A DNA stretch of 19,172 nt from positions 1-19,172 of the forward strand of contig JACMRS010000253.1 of the NCBI GenBank assembly GCA_014376345.1, in the 5' to 3' direction. Positions 1 to 6,422 of the stretch are shown piece after piece. This stretch comes from Bacteroidia bacterium (GTDB taxonomy: Bacteria; Bacteroidota; Bacteroidia; NS11-12g; UBA955). The translations under genes were made by a program, and so were the position numbers. Numbering within the stretch: position 1 is the stretch's first letter; each line of letters opens with the position of its first letter. The notes beneath the pieces were generated by a model, which was not told the origin of the DNA, did no database searches, and was given only the letters and a program-made list of their open reading frames with translations.

Positions 1-335
1 TTGATAGATTTTGCATGTTCAAGCACCATATTTAGCAGGCCGCTACCTACTCCCTGGTTCCTGAAATTTTCTGTAACCAGCAAATCTTCAAGATAAACTG
101 TTTTGCCTTTCCAGGTTGAATAGCGGTAATAAAATACTGCCATCCCAATAACCACACCTTCTGATTCGGCAACAAACAAGCCGTAAGCGGAATTATTGCC
201 AAAGCCATCTTCAAGCATTTGCTCAGGTGTAACTATTACTTGTTCGGGTGCTTTTTCAAATAATGCCAACTCCTTTATAAGGTCAAAAACCTTTGGAATA
301 TCACCTGATTGTCCTTTTCTGAAAATAATTTCCAA
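1..335 (-). CDS. GNAT family N-acetyltransferase (partial, C-terminus off the left edge)
   Basis: A GCN5-related N-acetyltransferase, which would transfer acetyl from acetyl-CoA to an amine. The visible 111 residues begin LEIIFRKGQSGDIP and run through ELALFEKAPEQV, YGLFVAESEGVVIG and YLEDLLVTENFRNQGVGSGL, the last being the acetyl-CoA-binding motif A (Q/RxxGxG/A). The spacing resembles Bacteroidota diamine N-acetyltransferase-like proteins, but the substrate cannot be read. The frame is open upstream to a stop near 378-380, with no ATG or GTG before the domain. I chose the TTG at 335-333 because it places the first residue where these proteins normally begin. The reading frame continues beyond base 1, so the end is missing. 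It is divergent from the CAP-domain gene with only 54 bp between starts. Family assignment is firm, start moderately sure, substrate unknown. Confidence 0.85.
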   Translation of the reverse strand, partial: MEIIFRKGQSGDIPKVFDLIKELALFEKAPEQVIVTPEQMLEDGFGNNSAYGLFVAESEGVVIGMAVFYYRYSTWKGKTVYLEDLLVTENFRNQGVGSGLLNMVLEHAKSI

Positions 336-389
336 TACTTCAAATATTTTTGGTAAAATTCGTGTTTTAAAGACAGACTATCACAATTT

Positions 390-983
390 ATGTACAGAGT
401 TATTATCATTTTCCTGGTTATCTTATGTTTTGCAGCATTTACTGACAAAACAACAACAGTAACTGAAACCAATAAAGTTTGTCTTTCTAAAGAAGAAAAG
501 AAACTATTTGATATGATCAATGCCTACCGGGCAACTAAAAAATTGCCGGCAATTGCCTTGTCACCATCACTTACTATTGTAGCTCAGACACATGTAAAAG
601 ATCTTGTTGAAAATTTAAAGAATCCATCTTCCAGCAAATGCAATATGCATTCATGGAGCTCAAAAGGGAAATGGAAAAATTGTTGTTATGGAACAGATGG
701 CAAACAAGCTTCGTGTATGTGGAGCAAGCCGGGTGAATTAACTTCTTACAAAGGAAACGGCTATGAAGTGGCGCATTACAGTTTTCCGGAAGTTAATGCT
801 ACATCAGCACTAGAAGGCTGGAAAAACAGTACTATGGGCCACAATGAAGTTTTGATAAACGAAGGAATCTGGTCTATAGTAGAATGGCATGCTATGGGTG
901 TAGGAATAAGAGGTAATTATGCTGTGGCATGGTTCGGAAAAGAATCCGATACTGCGACTATTAAAATTGAGATATGTAAATAA
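390..983 (+). CDS. Secreted CAP/SCP-domain protein
   Basis: A 197-residue protein of the CAP (cysteine-rich secretory, antigen 5, PR-1) superfamily, likely exported to the periplasm or outside. Residues 1-18 form a hydrophobic signal peptide (MYRVIIIFLVILCFAAFT). The CAP fold follows: KLFDMINAYRATKKLPAI (about 39-55), a conserved-looking His in CNMHSWS (H87), Glu126 in GYEVAHYS, and NSTMGHNEVLINEG with H151 before HAMGVGIRGNYAVAWFG. H87, E126 and H151 plausibly correspond to the CAP cavity residues. It has six Cys (31, 84, 98, 99, 109, 196), more than the average bacterial SCP-like protein, suggesting disulfides. The Cys in the signal region is not in a good lipobox, so I call it secreted and not a lipoprotein. 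Biochemical role unknown. The gene ends exactly where the convergent S4 gene ends, with no base between the stop codons. Confidence 0.85.
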   Translation: MYRVIIIFLVILCFAAFTDKTTTVTETNKVCLSKEEKKLFDMINAYRATKKLPAIALSPSLTIVAQTHVKDLVENLKNPSSSKCNMHSWSSKGKWKNCCYGTDGKQASCMWSKPGELTSYKGNGYEVAHYSFPEVNATSALEGWKNSTMGHNEVLINEGIWSIVEWHAMGVGIRGNYAVAWFGKESDTATIKIEICK

Positions 984-1196
984 TTAACTGATTGTAATGG
1001 TATGATCACCGCAGGTAATCACATCTCCGACTCTAACTTTATAACGTTTACGGAGTTCAGGCACACCATTGCTAAAAACCATATTTTGCTCAACCAAATT
1101 TTTAGCATCAGCGCCATCTGAGGCAATACCAATGAATTTAAGGAGCTTAATAAGCTCAATATATTGTGTTGTAAGTGTAAAAGAGTGTTGTTTCAA
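984..1196 (-). CDS. S4-domain RNA-binding protein, YbcJ-like
   Basis: A 70-residue stand-alone S4 domain, a small fold that binds structured RNA. IELIKLLKFIGIASDGADAK (about 13-32) is the S4 helix pair, followed by the turn NGVPELRKRYKVRVGDVI. Length and layout match the E. coli YbcJ family. The precise RNA partner is unknown; members are often thought to act around the ribosome. The start is TTG at 1196-1194: the next Met is residue 39, inside the domain, and TTG is where the family normally begins. It lies 2 bp downstream of the T9SS-sorted mini-protein in the same direction, so the two are probably co-transcribed, with no promoter of its own visible. Its stop codon directly abuts the stop of the convergent CAP gene. 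Family call confident. Confidence 0.85.
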   Translation of the reverse strand: MKQHSFTLTTQYIELIKLLKFIGIASDGADAKNLVEQNMVFSNGVPELRKRYKVRVGDVITCGDHTITIS

Positions 1197-1198
1197 AA

Positions 1199-1585
1199 TT
1201 AGCGAAGCACTAATTTCTGTATTTTAGAATTTTCACCTGAAGTCATTTTAATCAGGTAGATTCCTTTTTCAAGTTTAAGTTCATCCAGATTAATGGTAAA
1301 TTTACCATTTCTAAAATCTTCTTCTTTAAGAGAATAGGTATAAAGATTCTGACCTATAACATTGGTTATTGTAAAAACCACTGCTTTGGAAGGTTTTTCA
1401 GAAATATCAAAACTAATCTGAAGTTCATCGCCTACAACAGGATTAGGATAAATAGTAAAACTAAACGGATCAGTTGGTAATTTAGATTCTATAAGAGGGT
1501 TATATAGGAAATCATTAGCCTTTACATCCGCAAAAAATGCAGTTATCAGGCAAAAAATAAACAAATACTTGTAAAGTTTATTCAT
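1199..1585 (-). CDS. Small secreted protein made mostly of a T9SS type A sorting domain
   Basis: A 128-residue protein. Residues 1 to about 23 are a signal peptide (hydrophobic YLFIFCLITAFFA, then DVKA). About 20 linker residues follow, then from residue 43 the rest is a type IX secretion C-terminal sorting domain: FTIYPNPVVGDELQISF, then VFTITNVIGQNLYTYSL, LEKGIYLIKM and the terminal KIQKLVLR. In this family the domain sends a large cargo across the outer membrane, where it is usually cleaved and the cargo lipid-anchored. Here there is essentially no cargo, so this could be a remnant of a larger gene, a short surface peptide, or a sorting domain with its own role. A good -7 element (TACATTTG, 1593-1600) ends 7 nt before the ATG, so the start looks right and the gene intact from its promoter. 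It heads a unit with the S4 gene. Confidence 0.85.
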   Translation of the reverse strand: MNKLYKYLFIFCLITAFFADVKANDFLYNPLIESKLPTDPFSFTIYPNPVVGDELQISFDISEKPSKAVVFTITNVIGQNLYTYSLKEEDFRNGKFTINLDELKLEKGIYLIKMTSGENSKIQKLVLR

Positions 1586-1592
1586 ATTGTTA

Positions 1593-1600
1593 CAAATGTA
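1593..1600 (-). promoter_or_regulatory. Bacteroidota -7 promoter element for the T9SS mini-protein
   Basis: On the minus strand this reads TACATTTG, a full match to the Bacteroidota sigma consensus TAnnTTTG. It ends 7 nt before the ATG at 1585, so the transcript should be nearly leaderless. No convincing -33 TTG lies at the usual distance. Confidence 0.6.
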
Positions 1601-1620
1601 GGTGTTTTAATTTTAATAAA

Positions 1621-1649
1621 AAAGCGGTTACAAATCCTGTAACCGCTTT
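1621..1649 (-). terminator. Rho-independent terminator of the Thr/Pro-rich lipoprotein gene
   Basis: A perfect 11-bp stem, AAAGCGGTTAC (1621-1631) with GTAACCGCTTT (1639-1649), and a 7-nt loop. On the minus strand the stem runs into TTTTTTATT. It starts 20 bp after the stop codon of the lipoprotein gene (1670-1912) and lies just upstream of the promoter of the next minus-strand gene, insulating the two. Confidence 0.85.
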
Positions 1650-1669
1650 AATTGTACTTTTCCGTTAAA

Positions 1670-1912
1670 TTATTTAGCCGGAGTTGGAGTAGTTGTAGTA
1701 GTAGTAGTTGTAGTACCTTCTGCTGGAGTCATAGTAGAACCTTCAGCTGGAGTCATTGGAGCTTCTGCTGGTGGTGTTACTGGAGTTTCAGTTGGCGTCA
1801 TTGGAGTTTCCATAGCGTGCATAGAATCAGCATTTTGATCACCTTCTTTAGTGTTAGAGTTGCAAGAAGCAAAAGCAGCTGCAGCAATAGCGATTACGAA
1901 TAATTTTTTCAT
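1670..1912 (-). CDS. Small Thr/Pro-rich lipoprotein with MTPAE-type repeats
   Basis: An 80-residue predicted lipoprotein. The signal sequence MKKLFVIAIAAAAFASC ends in a lipobox with Cys17 as the acylated residue. The mature part is low complexity: an acidic NTKEGDQNADS stretch, then degenerate repeats (METPMTP, TETPVTP, PAEAPMTP, AEGSTMTP, AEGTT), a run of nine Thr, and PTPAK. No fold is expected; such tails often act as spacers at the cell envelope. The DNA under the Thr run is an ACT/ACA trinucleotide tract (about 1685-1713) that could change length by slippage without breaking frame. It has its own promoter (1941-1948) and terminator (1621-1649), so it is a single-gene unit. The signal, promoter and terminator make it a real gene; the antisense Ser-rich frame is its shadow. 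Function unknown. Confidence 0.8.
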   Translation of the reverse strand: MKKLFVIAIAAAAFASCNSNTKEGDQNADSMHAMETPMTPTETPVTPPAEAPMTPAEGSTMTPAEGTTTTTTTTTPTPAK

Positions 1913-1940
1913 TTTATGTTTATTTAATTAAATATGGGTG

Positions 1941-1948
1941 CAAAAGTA
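1941..1948 (-). promoter_or_regulatory. -7 element upstream of the mini-lipoprotein gene
   Basis: Minus-strand TACTTTTG followed by CACCC, a full match to TAnnTTTG, about 28 nt before the ATG at 1912. A proper -33 element is not evident. Confidence 0.5.
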
Positions 1949-1957
1949 TATAAATAA

Positions 1958-1973
1958 AGCATTAAATTATGCT
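1958..1973 (-). terminator. Weak terminator candidate behind the methyltransferase gene
   Basis: AGCAT (1958-1962) can pair with ATGCT (1969-1973) across a 6-nt loop; on the minus strand it is followed by TTTATTTAT. It sits 50 bp after the methyltransferase stop. The stem is only 5 bp, so this is tentative. Confidence 0.3.
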
Positions 1974-2023
1974 CTAAATATATTATTTTTTAACATGTGT
2001 GTATTATTATGTTCAGTAGTATA

Positions 2024-3127
2024 TTATTTAGTGAAAATAAATCTGTTTTCACCTACTCCGAATTTCTGTTCTGCAAAAGGAATTTTATTGTATATTTTTT
2101 CGATACCGTCAAAATCTGCGCCTCTTTCAAGTCTTTTAATATTTTTGGCTCCATTCAATATTAACTCATTCTCAATTTCCATTGGAGTCAGTCTGTCGTT
2201 GATTGGTACCATTACATGATCAAGCATAAAAAAGATCCTGTTTGCGGGAATTCCCAACAGTTTCATAACTGTGCGCGCAAAATTCTTATTCACATTTCTG
2301 GTGATCACTCTCAAAATTTCAATACTATCCCACTGAATTCCACCAGGGTTTTCAATAAGGTACTGCCATCCAAAACCACCGGGTTTTAACACGCGAATCT
2401 GCTCTGCAATGCCAAGTTTCCAATCTGTTGTATGATGAAGTACGCCATTAGAGTAAACAATATCAAAAGTATCATCTTCAAATGGAAGATTGAGAACAGT
2501 AGATTTAACGAAAGAAACATTTTTAATTTTAGCTGCCTCTACCCTTTTTGTAGCATCTTCTAATCCGATATCTGAAAGATCGACACCTGTGCATTCTTTA
2601 GCTCCTAATAAACTCCAGGCAACTGTGTACCTGCCGCCTCCACAACCCTGATCAAGAACAGTTTTATTCTTTAGATTTTCTATTTCAATGCCGTTTCTTT
2701 CAAGCCTTGTTTTCAAAAGCTCTTTAGCTTCATTAAAATAACTGTGATCAGAAAATCCTTTGAATAAATTACCGTAATGCTGACCAGTATGAGTTTCTAC
2801 CTGCTCCTCAAGCTGTTCGAATTCATCACTGCCCTGAGCTAATTCTAAAATAGATTTAAGTCCTGAAACATCTGTTGTTTTTACATAAGAAAGCAAATCT
2901 GTAACTGCTTTCGAATAAGCCTCAATTGCATCAGTGGCGCTATCATTAATAGCTTCCGTTGCGTGATAAAGATAAGGGATTGCCATTATTCTTAGCAAAT
3001 CACCGTACCTGTTTTTTGGCAAAGACTCGTAGTAATTAATGAGCTCTAATGGCGATTCACCATAGGTTTTATCACCTGCGCAAGGGCACATTTTGAAAAT
3101 ATTTTCCGAACTGATAGATGCTGTCAT
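2024..3127 (-). CDS. Class I SAM-dependent methyltransferase with an N-terminal helical domain
   Basis: A 367-residue protein with a Methyltransferase_11-type core: motif I VLDQGCGGGRYT (157-168) for S-adenosylmethionine, the acidic ribose-binding position GVDLS (D183), motif FDIVYSNGVLHHT (221-233) and RVLKPGG (245-251). The first 150 or so residues are mainly helical and carry a CPC motif (Cys14-Cys16) near the start, followed by a region rich in Glu, Asp and Leu. Residues after 260 (WDSIEILRVITRN and beyond) form a C-terminal cap that probably sets specificity. I do not recognise the substrate; small molecules, lipids or quinone-like compounds are all possible. It starts 36 bp downstream of typA on the same strand and may share its transcript; the nearest -7-like sequence (TTAATTTG, 3145-3152) has one mismatch. 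Enzyme class firm, role open. Confidence 0.85.
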   Translation of the reverse strand: MTASISSENIFKMCPCAGDKTYGESPLELINYYESLPKNRYGDLLRIMAIPYLYHATEAINDSATDAIEAYSKAVTDLLSYVKTTDVSGLKSILELAQGSDEFEQLEEQVETHTGQHYGNLFKGFSDHSYFNEAKELLKTRLERNGIEIENLKNKTVLDQGCGGGRYTVAWSLLGAKECTGVDLSDIGLEDATKRVEAAKIKNVSFVKSTVLNLPFEDDTFDIVYSNGVLHHTTDWKLGIAEQIRVLKPGGFGWQYLIENPGGIQWDSIEILRVITRNVNKNFARTVMKLLGIPANRIFFMLDHVMVPINDRLTPMEIENELILNGAKNIKRLERGADFDGIEKIYNKIPFAEQKFGVGENRFIFTK

Positions 3128-3163
3128 ACTATTTATATTATATGCAAATTAATAAAATAAATT

Positions 3164-4969
3164 TTATTTTCTTGCGCCTCTCGCTCTGTCATTTTCTTTC
3201 AGAACTACTTTTCTAAGTCTGATAGATTTTGGTGTTACCTCAACGTATTCATCTTCCTGAATATATTCAAGTGCTTCTTCAAGAGAAAACAATCTTTTAG
3301 GAGCTATTCTTTCAGCTTCGTCTTTTCCTGCAGCCCTCATATTGGTAAGCTGTTTAGATTTAACGATGTTGATAGCCATATCTTCCTGTCTTGTATTTTC
3401 ACCAAGAACCTGACCTTCATAAATATCTTCACCCGGATCAACAAAGAATGAACCTCTGTCTTGTAATTTATTAATAGAATAAGCAGTTGTAGTGCCTGTT
3501 TCCATACTTACAAGAGAACCGTTAATTCTACCTGCGATATCACCTTTCCAAGGTTCAAAACCAATAAGTCTGTGTGCCATAATAGCTTCACCCTGAGTAG
3601 AAGTAAGCATAATACTACGCAAACCAATTAATCCTCTTGAAGGAATATTAAACTCAAGATGCTGCATGTCACCTTTTGGCTCCATAATCAGCAACTCACC
3701 TTTACGCTGAGAAGCCAACTCAATTACTTTTCCAGAAAATTCTTCAGGAACGTCTACTACTAAACTTTCAATTGGCTCGCATCTGATACCGTCAATTTGT
3801 TTAACGATAACCCTTGGCTGACCAACCTGAAGCTCATAACCTTCGCGACGCATAGTTTCTATAAGTATTGAAAGGTGCAGAATACCCCTTCCAAAAACAA
3901 GCATACTGTCTGGAGATTCTGTATCTTCAAGACGCATAGCCAGATTTTTTTCAGTTTCTTTTATTAATCTTTCACGAACGTGACGAGAAGTAACAAATTT
4001 ACCTTCTTTACCAAAGAACGGAGAATTGTTAATTGTGAAAAGCATGTTCATTGTAGGCTCGTCAATTTTGATTGACTCAAGACCTTCAGGTTTTTCAAAA
4101 TCGGCAACAGTATCACCAATAGAAAACTCTTCAAATCCAACAATAGCACAAATATCACCTGCATCTACTTCCTGAACACGTTTTTTTCCTAGTCCCTCGA
4201 AAGTATATAATTCACGAACACGTGATTTTACGCTTCCACCATCATTCTTTACAAGGACAACAGGTTGGTTTTCTTTAATACTACCACGGTGAATTTTTCC
4301 TACGGCAATACGGCCAAGGTAATTCGAGTAATCAAGAGAAGTGATCTGCATTTGAACGGTACCTTCATTTTTTAAAGGAGCCGGCACATAATCAAGTACA
4401 CAATCAAGCAGTGGTGTGATACTGTCAGTTTTAACTTTATAGTCGGTACTCATCCAGCCTTGTTTAGAAGAACCGAATATTGTAGGGAAATTAAGCTGAT
4501 CTTCAGTAGCGTCAAGGTTAAAGAACAAGTCGAAAACGCTGTCATGAACCTCATCGGGTCTGCAATTTTCTTTGTCTACCTTGTTAATAACAAGAATTGG
4601 CTTAAGGCCAAGAGACAAAGCTTTCTGCAAAACGAAACGCGTTTGTGGCATTGGGCCCTCAAAAGCATCTACAAGAAGAAGCACACCGTCTGCCATTTTC
4701 AGGACACGTTCTACTTCTCCACCGAAATCCGCGTGACCAGGAGTATCAATGATATTGATTTTTACTCCTTTATAATTAACGGATACGTTTTTGGAAAAAA
4801 TGGTGATACCACGCTCTCTTTCAAGGTCGTTACTGTCAAGGATCAGATCTCCTGATTCCTGATTGTCACGAAAAAGATTACACTGGTGAAGGATTTTGTC
4901 GACAAGGGTAGTTTTACCGTGGTCAACGTGGGCGATGATCGCAATATTGCGGATTGGTTGGGTACTCAT
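3164..4969 (-). CDS. typA: Ribosome-associated translational GTPase TypA/BipA
   Basis: A 601-residue translational GTPase of the EF-G-like family that binds the 70S ribosome and supports 50S assembly and growth under stress or cold. The G domain is complete: P-loop AHVDHGKTT (13-21), switch I RERGITI (51-57), DTPGHADF (75-82) and NKVD (129-132). EF-G-like domains II and III follow (SLDYSNYLGRIAVGKIHRG, then MNMLFTINNSPFFGKEGKFV), domain V (EPKGDMQHLEFNIPSRGLIG) and the BipA-specific C-terminal region with a Lys/Arg-rich tail ending RARGARK. Length is normal for the family. A -7 element TACCTTTG (4980-4987) lies 10 nt before the ATG. It is divergent from the DUF5606 gene and followed 36 bp later by the methyltransferase. 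Very sure. Confidence 0.97.
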   Translation of the reverse strand: MSTQPIRNIAIIAHVDHGKTTLVDKILHQCNLFRDNQESGDLILDSNDLERERGITIFSKNVSVNYKGVKINIIDTPGHADFGGEVERVLKMADGVLLLVDAFEGPMPQTRFVLQKALSLGLKPILVINKVDKENCRPDEVHDSVFDLFFNLDATEDQLNFPTIFGSSKQGWMSTDYKVKTDSITPLLDCVLDYVPAPLKNEGTVQMQITSLDYSNYLGRIAVGKIHRGSIKENQPVVLVKNDGGSVKSRVRELYTFEGLGKKRVQEVDAGDICAIVGFEEFSIGDTVADFEKPEGLESIKIDEPTMNMLFTINNSPFFGKEGKFVTSRHVRERLIKETEKNLAMRLEDTESPDSMLVFGRGILHLSILIETMRREGYELQVGQPRVIVKQIDGIRCEPIESLVVDVPEEFSGKVIELASQRKGELLIMEPKGDMQHLEFNIPSRGLIGLRSIMLTSTQGEAIMAHRLIGFEPWKGDIAGRINGSLVSMETGTTTAYSINKLQDRGSFFVDPGEDIYEGQVLGENTRQEDMAINIVKSKQLTNMRAAGKDEAERIAPKRLFSLEEALEYIQEDEYVEVTPKSIRLRKVVLKENDRARGARK

Positions 4970-4979
4970 AAAAAGGGTG

Positions 4980-4987
4980 CAAAGGTA
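4980..4987 (-). promoter_or_regulatory. -7 element of typA
   Basis: Minus-strand TACCTTTG followed by CACCC, a full match to the Bacteroidota -7 consensus, ending 10 nt before the ATG at 4969. The nearest upstream TTG is 27 nt away, longer than the usual 17-23 nt, so the -33 part is uncertain. Confidence 0.6.
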
Positions 4988-5112
4988 TGAATTTTAAATG
5001 GATTTTTTATATCTCAATACTTTTAAAAGCCAATAAATCGCAATCAATCCCTTTATTTACTTGCGTTTAACGCTCAACATTATCTTATTGTAAAATGTAA
5101 TTTGACAGAATA

Positions 5113-5146
5113 ATTGCAAATAGTATTTGAAAAATAGGTATTTTTG
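5113..5146 (+). promoter_or_regulatory. Promoter of the DUF5606 gene
   Basis: ATTG at 5113-5116 is a plausible -33, followed after 22 nt by TATTTTTG at 5139-5146, a full match to TAnnTTTG. The -7 ends only 5 nt before the ATG at 5152, predicting a leaderless or nearly leaderless mRNA. Confidence 0.6.
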
Positions 5147-5151
5147 CAGAA

Positions 5152-5703
5152 ATGGAATTGAAAGACATTGTATCAGTATCAGGGATGACGGGCCTGTATA
5201 AAATTGCCGGACAACGTAAAAACGGGCTTATTGTAGAAGCTCTTGACGGATCGGGTAAAAAAATCCCCACTTCAGCAACCAGCAAAATATCAGTACTTAG
5301 CGAAATCGCTATGTTTACTAAAGATGGCGAAGAAAGACTCTCGACAGTATTGCTTCGTCTTAAAGACAACAACATTGAAATACCTGAGAAAAAAGCTGAT
5401 GATGCTTCTTTTAAGGAGTTTATGGAAAAGGCACTTCCAAATTATGATTCTGAAAGAGTTTATATCAGCGACATTAAAAAACTTGCTAGCTGGTTTACCA
5501 TTCTTAAAGACCAGTTTGATTTCGAAAAATTAAAACAATCTGATGCTGCTGAAGAAGCTGAAATAGCTGCTGAAGAAGGCAAAACAGATGAAAAAGTTAA
5601 AAAATCTACTAAAAAAACAGATAAACCTGTAGCTAAAACTGCTGTAAAAAGCGATTCTAAAAGCAAAGGTAAAGCTGTTGGACAAGTTAGAAAAATGGCT
5701 TAA
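5152..5703 (+). CDS. DUF5606 domain-containing protein
   Basis: A 183-residue protein of a family restricted, as far as I know, to Bacteroidota and without an assigned function. The conserved domain covers roughly 1-145: MELKDIVSVSGMTGLYKI, then RKNGLIVEALDGSGKKIPT, ISVLSEIAMFT, LKEFMEKALPNYDSERVYI-like sequence, and KKLASWFTILKDQFDF. The start resembles a small SH3-like barrel that might bind nucleic acid or protein, which is inference. The rest is a disordered charged tail, acidic (AAEEAEIAAEEG) then Lys/Ser/Thr-rich (TKKTDKPVAKTAVKS), giving a basic C-terminus. There is no signal peptide, so it is cytoplasmic. It has its own promoter directly before the ATG and a strong terminator behind (5723-5760). 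It is divergent from typA across 182 bp. Confidence 0.88.
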   Translation: MELKDIVSVSGMTGLYKIAGQRKNGLIVEALDGSGKKIPTSATSKISVLSEIAMFTKDGEERLSTVLLRLKDNNIEIPEKKADDASFKEFMEKALPNYDSERVYISDIKKLASWFTILKDQFDFEKLKQSDAAEEAEIAAEEGKTDEKVKKSTKKTDKPVAKTAVKSDSKSKGKAVGQVRKMA

Positions 5704-5722
5704 TAGCTTAATAATATTAAAG

Positions 5723-5760
5723 AAATCCTCCATAGTTAACTCTGTGGGGGATTTTTTATT
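5723..5760 (+). terminator. Rho-independent terminator of the DUF5606 gene
   Basis: A 13-bp stem (5723-5735 with 5742-5754, two G-U pairs in the RNA) closes a 6-nt loop and runs into TTTTTTATT. It starts 19 nt after the stop codon. The stem overlaps the end of a small minus-strand ORF. Confidence 0.85.
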
Positions 5761-5879
5761 TTAACCTGAAAGTGTTTTATCATTCCGGCTAATTCTTCAA
5801 GAATCTTCGGATACTCCGGGAAATTAATATCTCTATCAGATATTCTAAAATTAAAAAAAGACAATAAATAAATGTTCAT
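5736..5879 (-). CDS. Possible small hypothetical protein (47 aa)
   Basis: A complete ATG-to-TAA frame of 47 codons lies opposite the DUF5606 terminator in an otherwise empty 207-bp gap. The peptide begins MNIYLLSFFNFRISD and continues INFPEYPKILEELAGMIKHF to KIKNPPQS. The stretch PKILEELAGMIKHFQVKI is amphipathic and its codons look like those of neighbouring genes, unlike random AT-rich sequence. Against it: the last codons overlap the loop and 3' arm of the terminator, no -7 element is clear, and I recognise no family. It could be a genuine small protein, the tail of a decayed gene, or chance. Confidence 0.3.
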   Translation of the reverse strand: MNIYLLSFFNFRISDRDINFPEYPKILEELAGMIKHFQVKIKNPPQS

Positions 5880-5910
5880 TTGAAATATCTTTATTAAAAT
5901 TGAAATCATT

Positions 5911-6390
5911 ATGCAGCCACAAATTAAAACAACCTCTCAAAAAAAACTTATCGGACGTAAAGTCATTATGTCAATGGCTGAGAATAAAACAGCTCAACTC
6001 TGGCAATCTTTTATGCCTCAAATAAAAAATATTAAAAACAGGGTTAACAATGAGTTAATTTCTATGGAAATTTATAATTCAGATTATTTTAAAAAGTTTA
6101 ATCCGGCTCAAACCTTTGAAAAATGGGCAGTAACTGAAGTAAGTGACATTTCTGAAATACCGGATGGCATGGAGTCATTTATTATTGAAGAAGGACTTTA
6201 CGCCATGTTTATTTATAAAGGCACTGCAAATAACGCTGCTGATTTCTTTAAAAGAATTTTCAATGATATCCTCCCCTCTTCAGGTTTTGATGTAGACAAC
6301 AGACCGCATTTTGCTGTTATGGGCGATAAATACAAGAACAACGATCCTGAATCTGAAGAAGAAATCTGGATACCTGTGAGAAATAAATAA
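5911..6390 (+). CDS. GyrI-like (effector-binding) domain protein
   Basis: A 159-residue stand-alone GyrI-like/AraC effector-binding (SOUL-type alpha-beta) domain. Visible family features are the opening strand QKKLIGRKVIMSM, ALW-like AQLWQSFMPQI, a central MEIYNSDYF, FEKWAVTEVSDIS, the conserved Glu-containing turn EEGLYAMFIYKG, FKRIFNDILPSSGFDVDNRP and the final EEEIWIPVRNK. There is no helix-turn-helix, so it is not a full AraC-type regulator. Such single-domain proteins usually bind small hydrophobic ligands, and a few inhibit gyrase or hydrolyse xenobiotics. It is cytoplasmic. It lies 32 bp before the DUF2339 gene, which has its own promoter, so functional linkage is uncertain. Family confident; ligand unknown. 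Confidence 0.82.
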   Translation: MQPQIKTTSQKKLIGRKVIMSMAENKTAQLWQSFMPQIKNIKNRVNNELISMEIYNSDYFKKFNPAQTFEKWAVTEVSDISEIPDGMESFIIEEGLYAMFIYKGTANNAADFFKRIFNDILPSSGFDVDNRPHFAVMGDKYKNNDPESEEEIWIPVRNK

Positions 6391-6409
6391 ATAATAAACC
6401 TAAACATTC

Positions 6410-6417
6410 TACATTTG
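6410..6417 (+). promoter_or_regulatory. -7 element of the DUF2339 gene
   Basis: TACATTTG, a full match to TAnnTTTG, ending 5 nt before the ATG at 6423. It supports that start and implies an essentially leaderless transcript for the DUF2339-DUF3999 pair. Confidence 0.55.
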
Positions 6418-6422
6418 ACCTG

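Noticed and set aside
275..520. 81-codon minus-strand frame overlapping the GNAT and CAP starts
   Set aside because: It reads the GNAT gene out of frame; the true GNAT frame gives conserved motifs.
1652..1903. Ser/Trp-rich plus-strand frame
   Set aside because: Exact antisense of the repeat-rich lipoprotein; the minus strand has the lipobox, promoter and terminator.
4460..4855. 131-codon plus-strand frame
   Set aside because: Antisense to the G domain of typA; no promoter and no protein-like pattern.
5243..5533. Second plus-strand frame within the DUF5606 gene
   Set aside because: Out-of-frame shadow; the DUF5606 frame has the promoter, ATG and family match.
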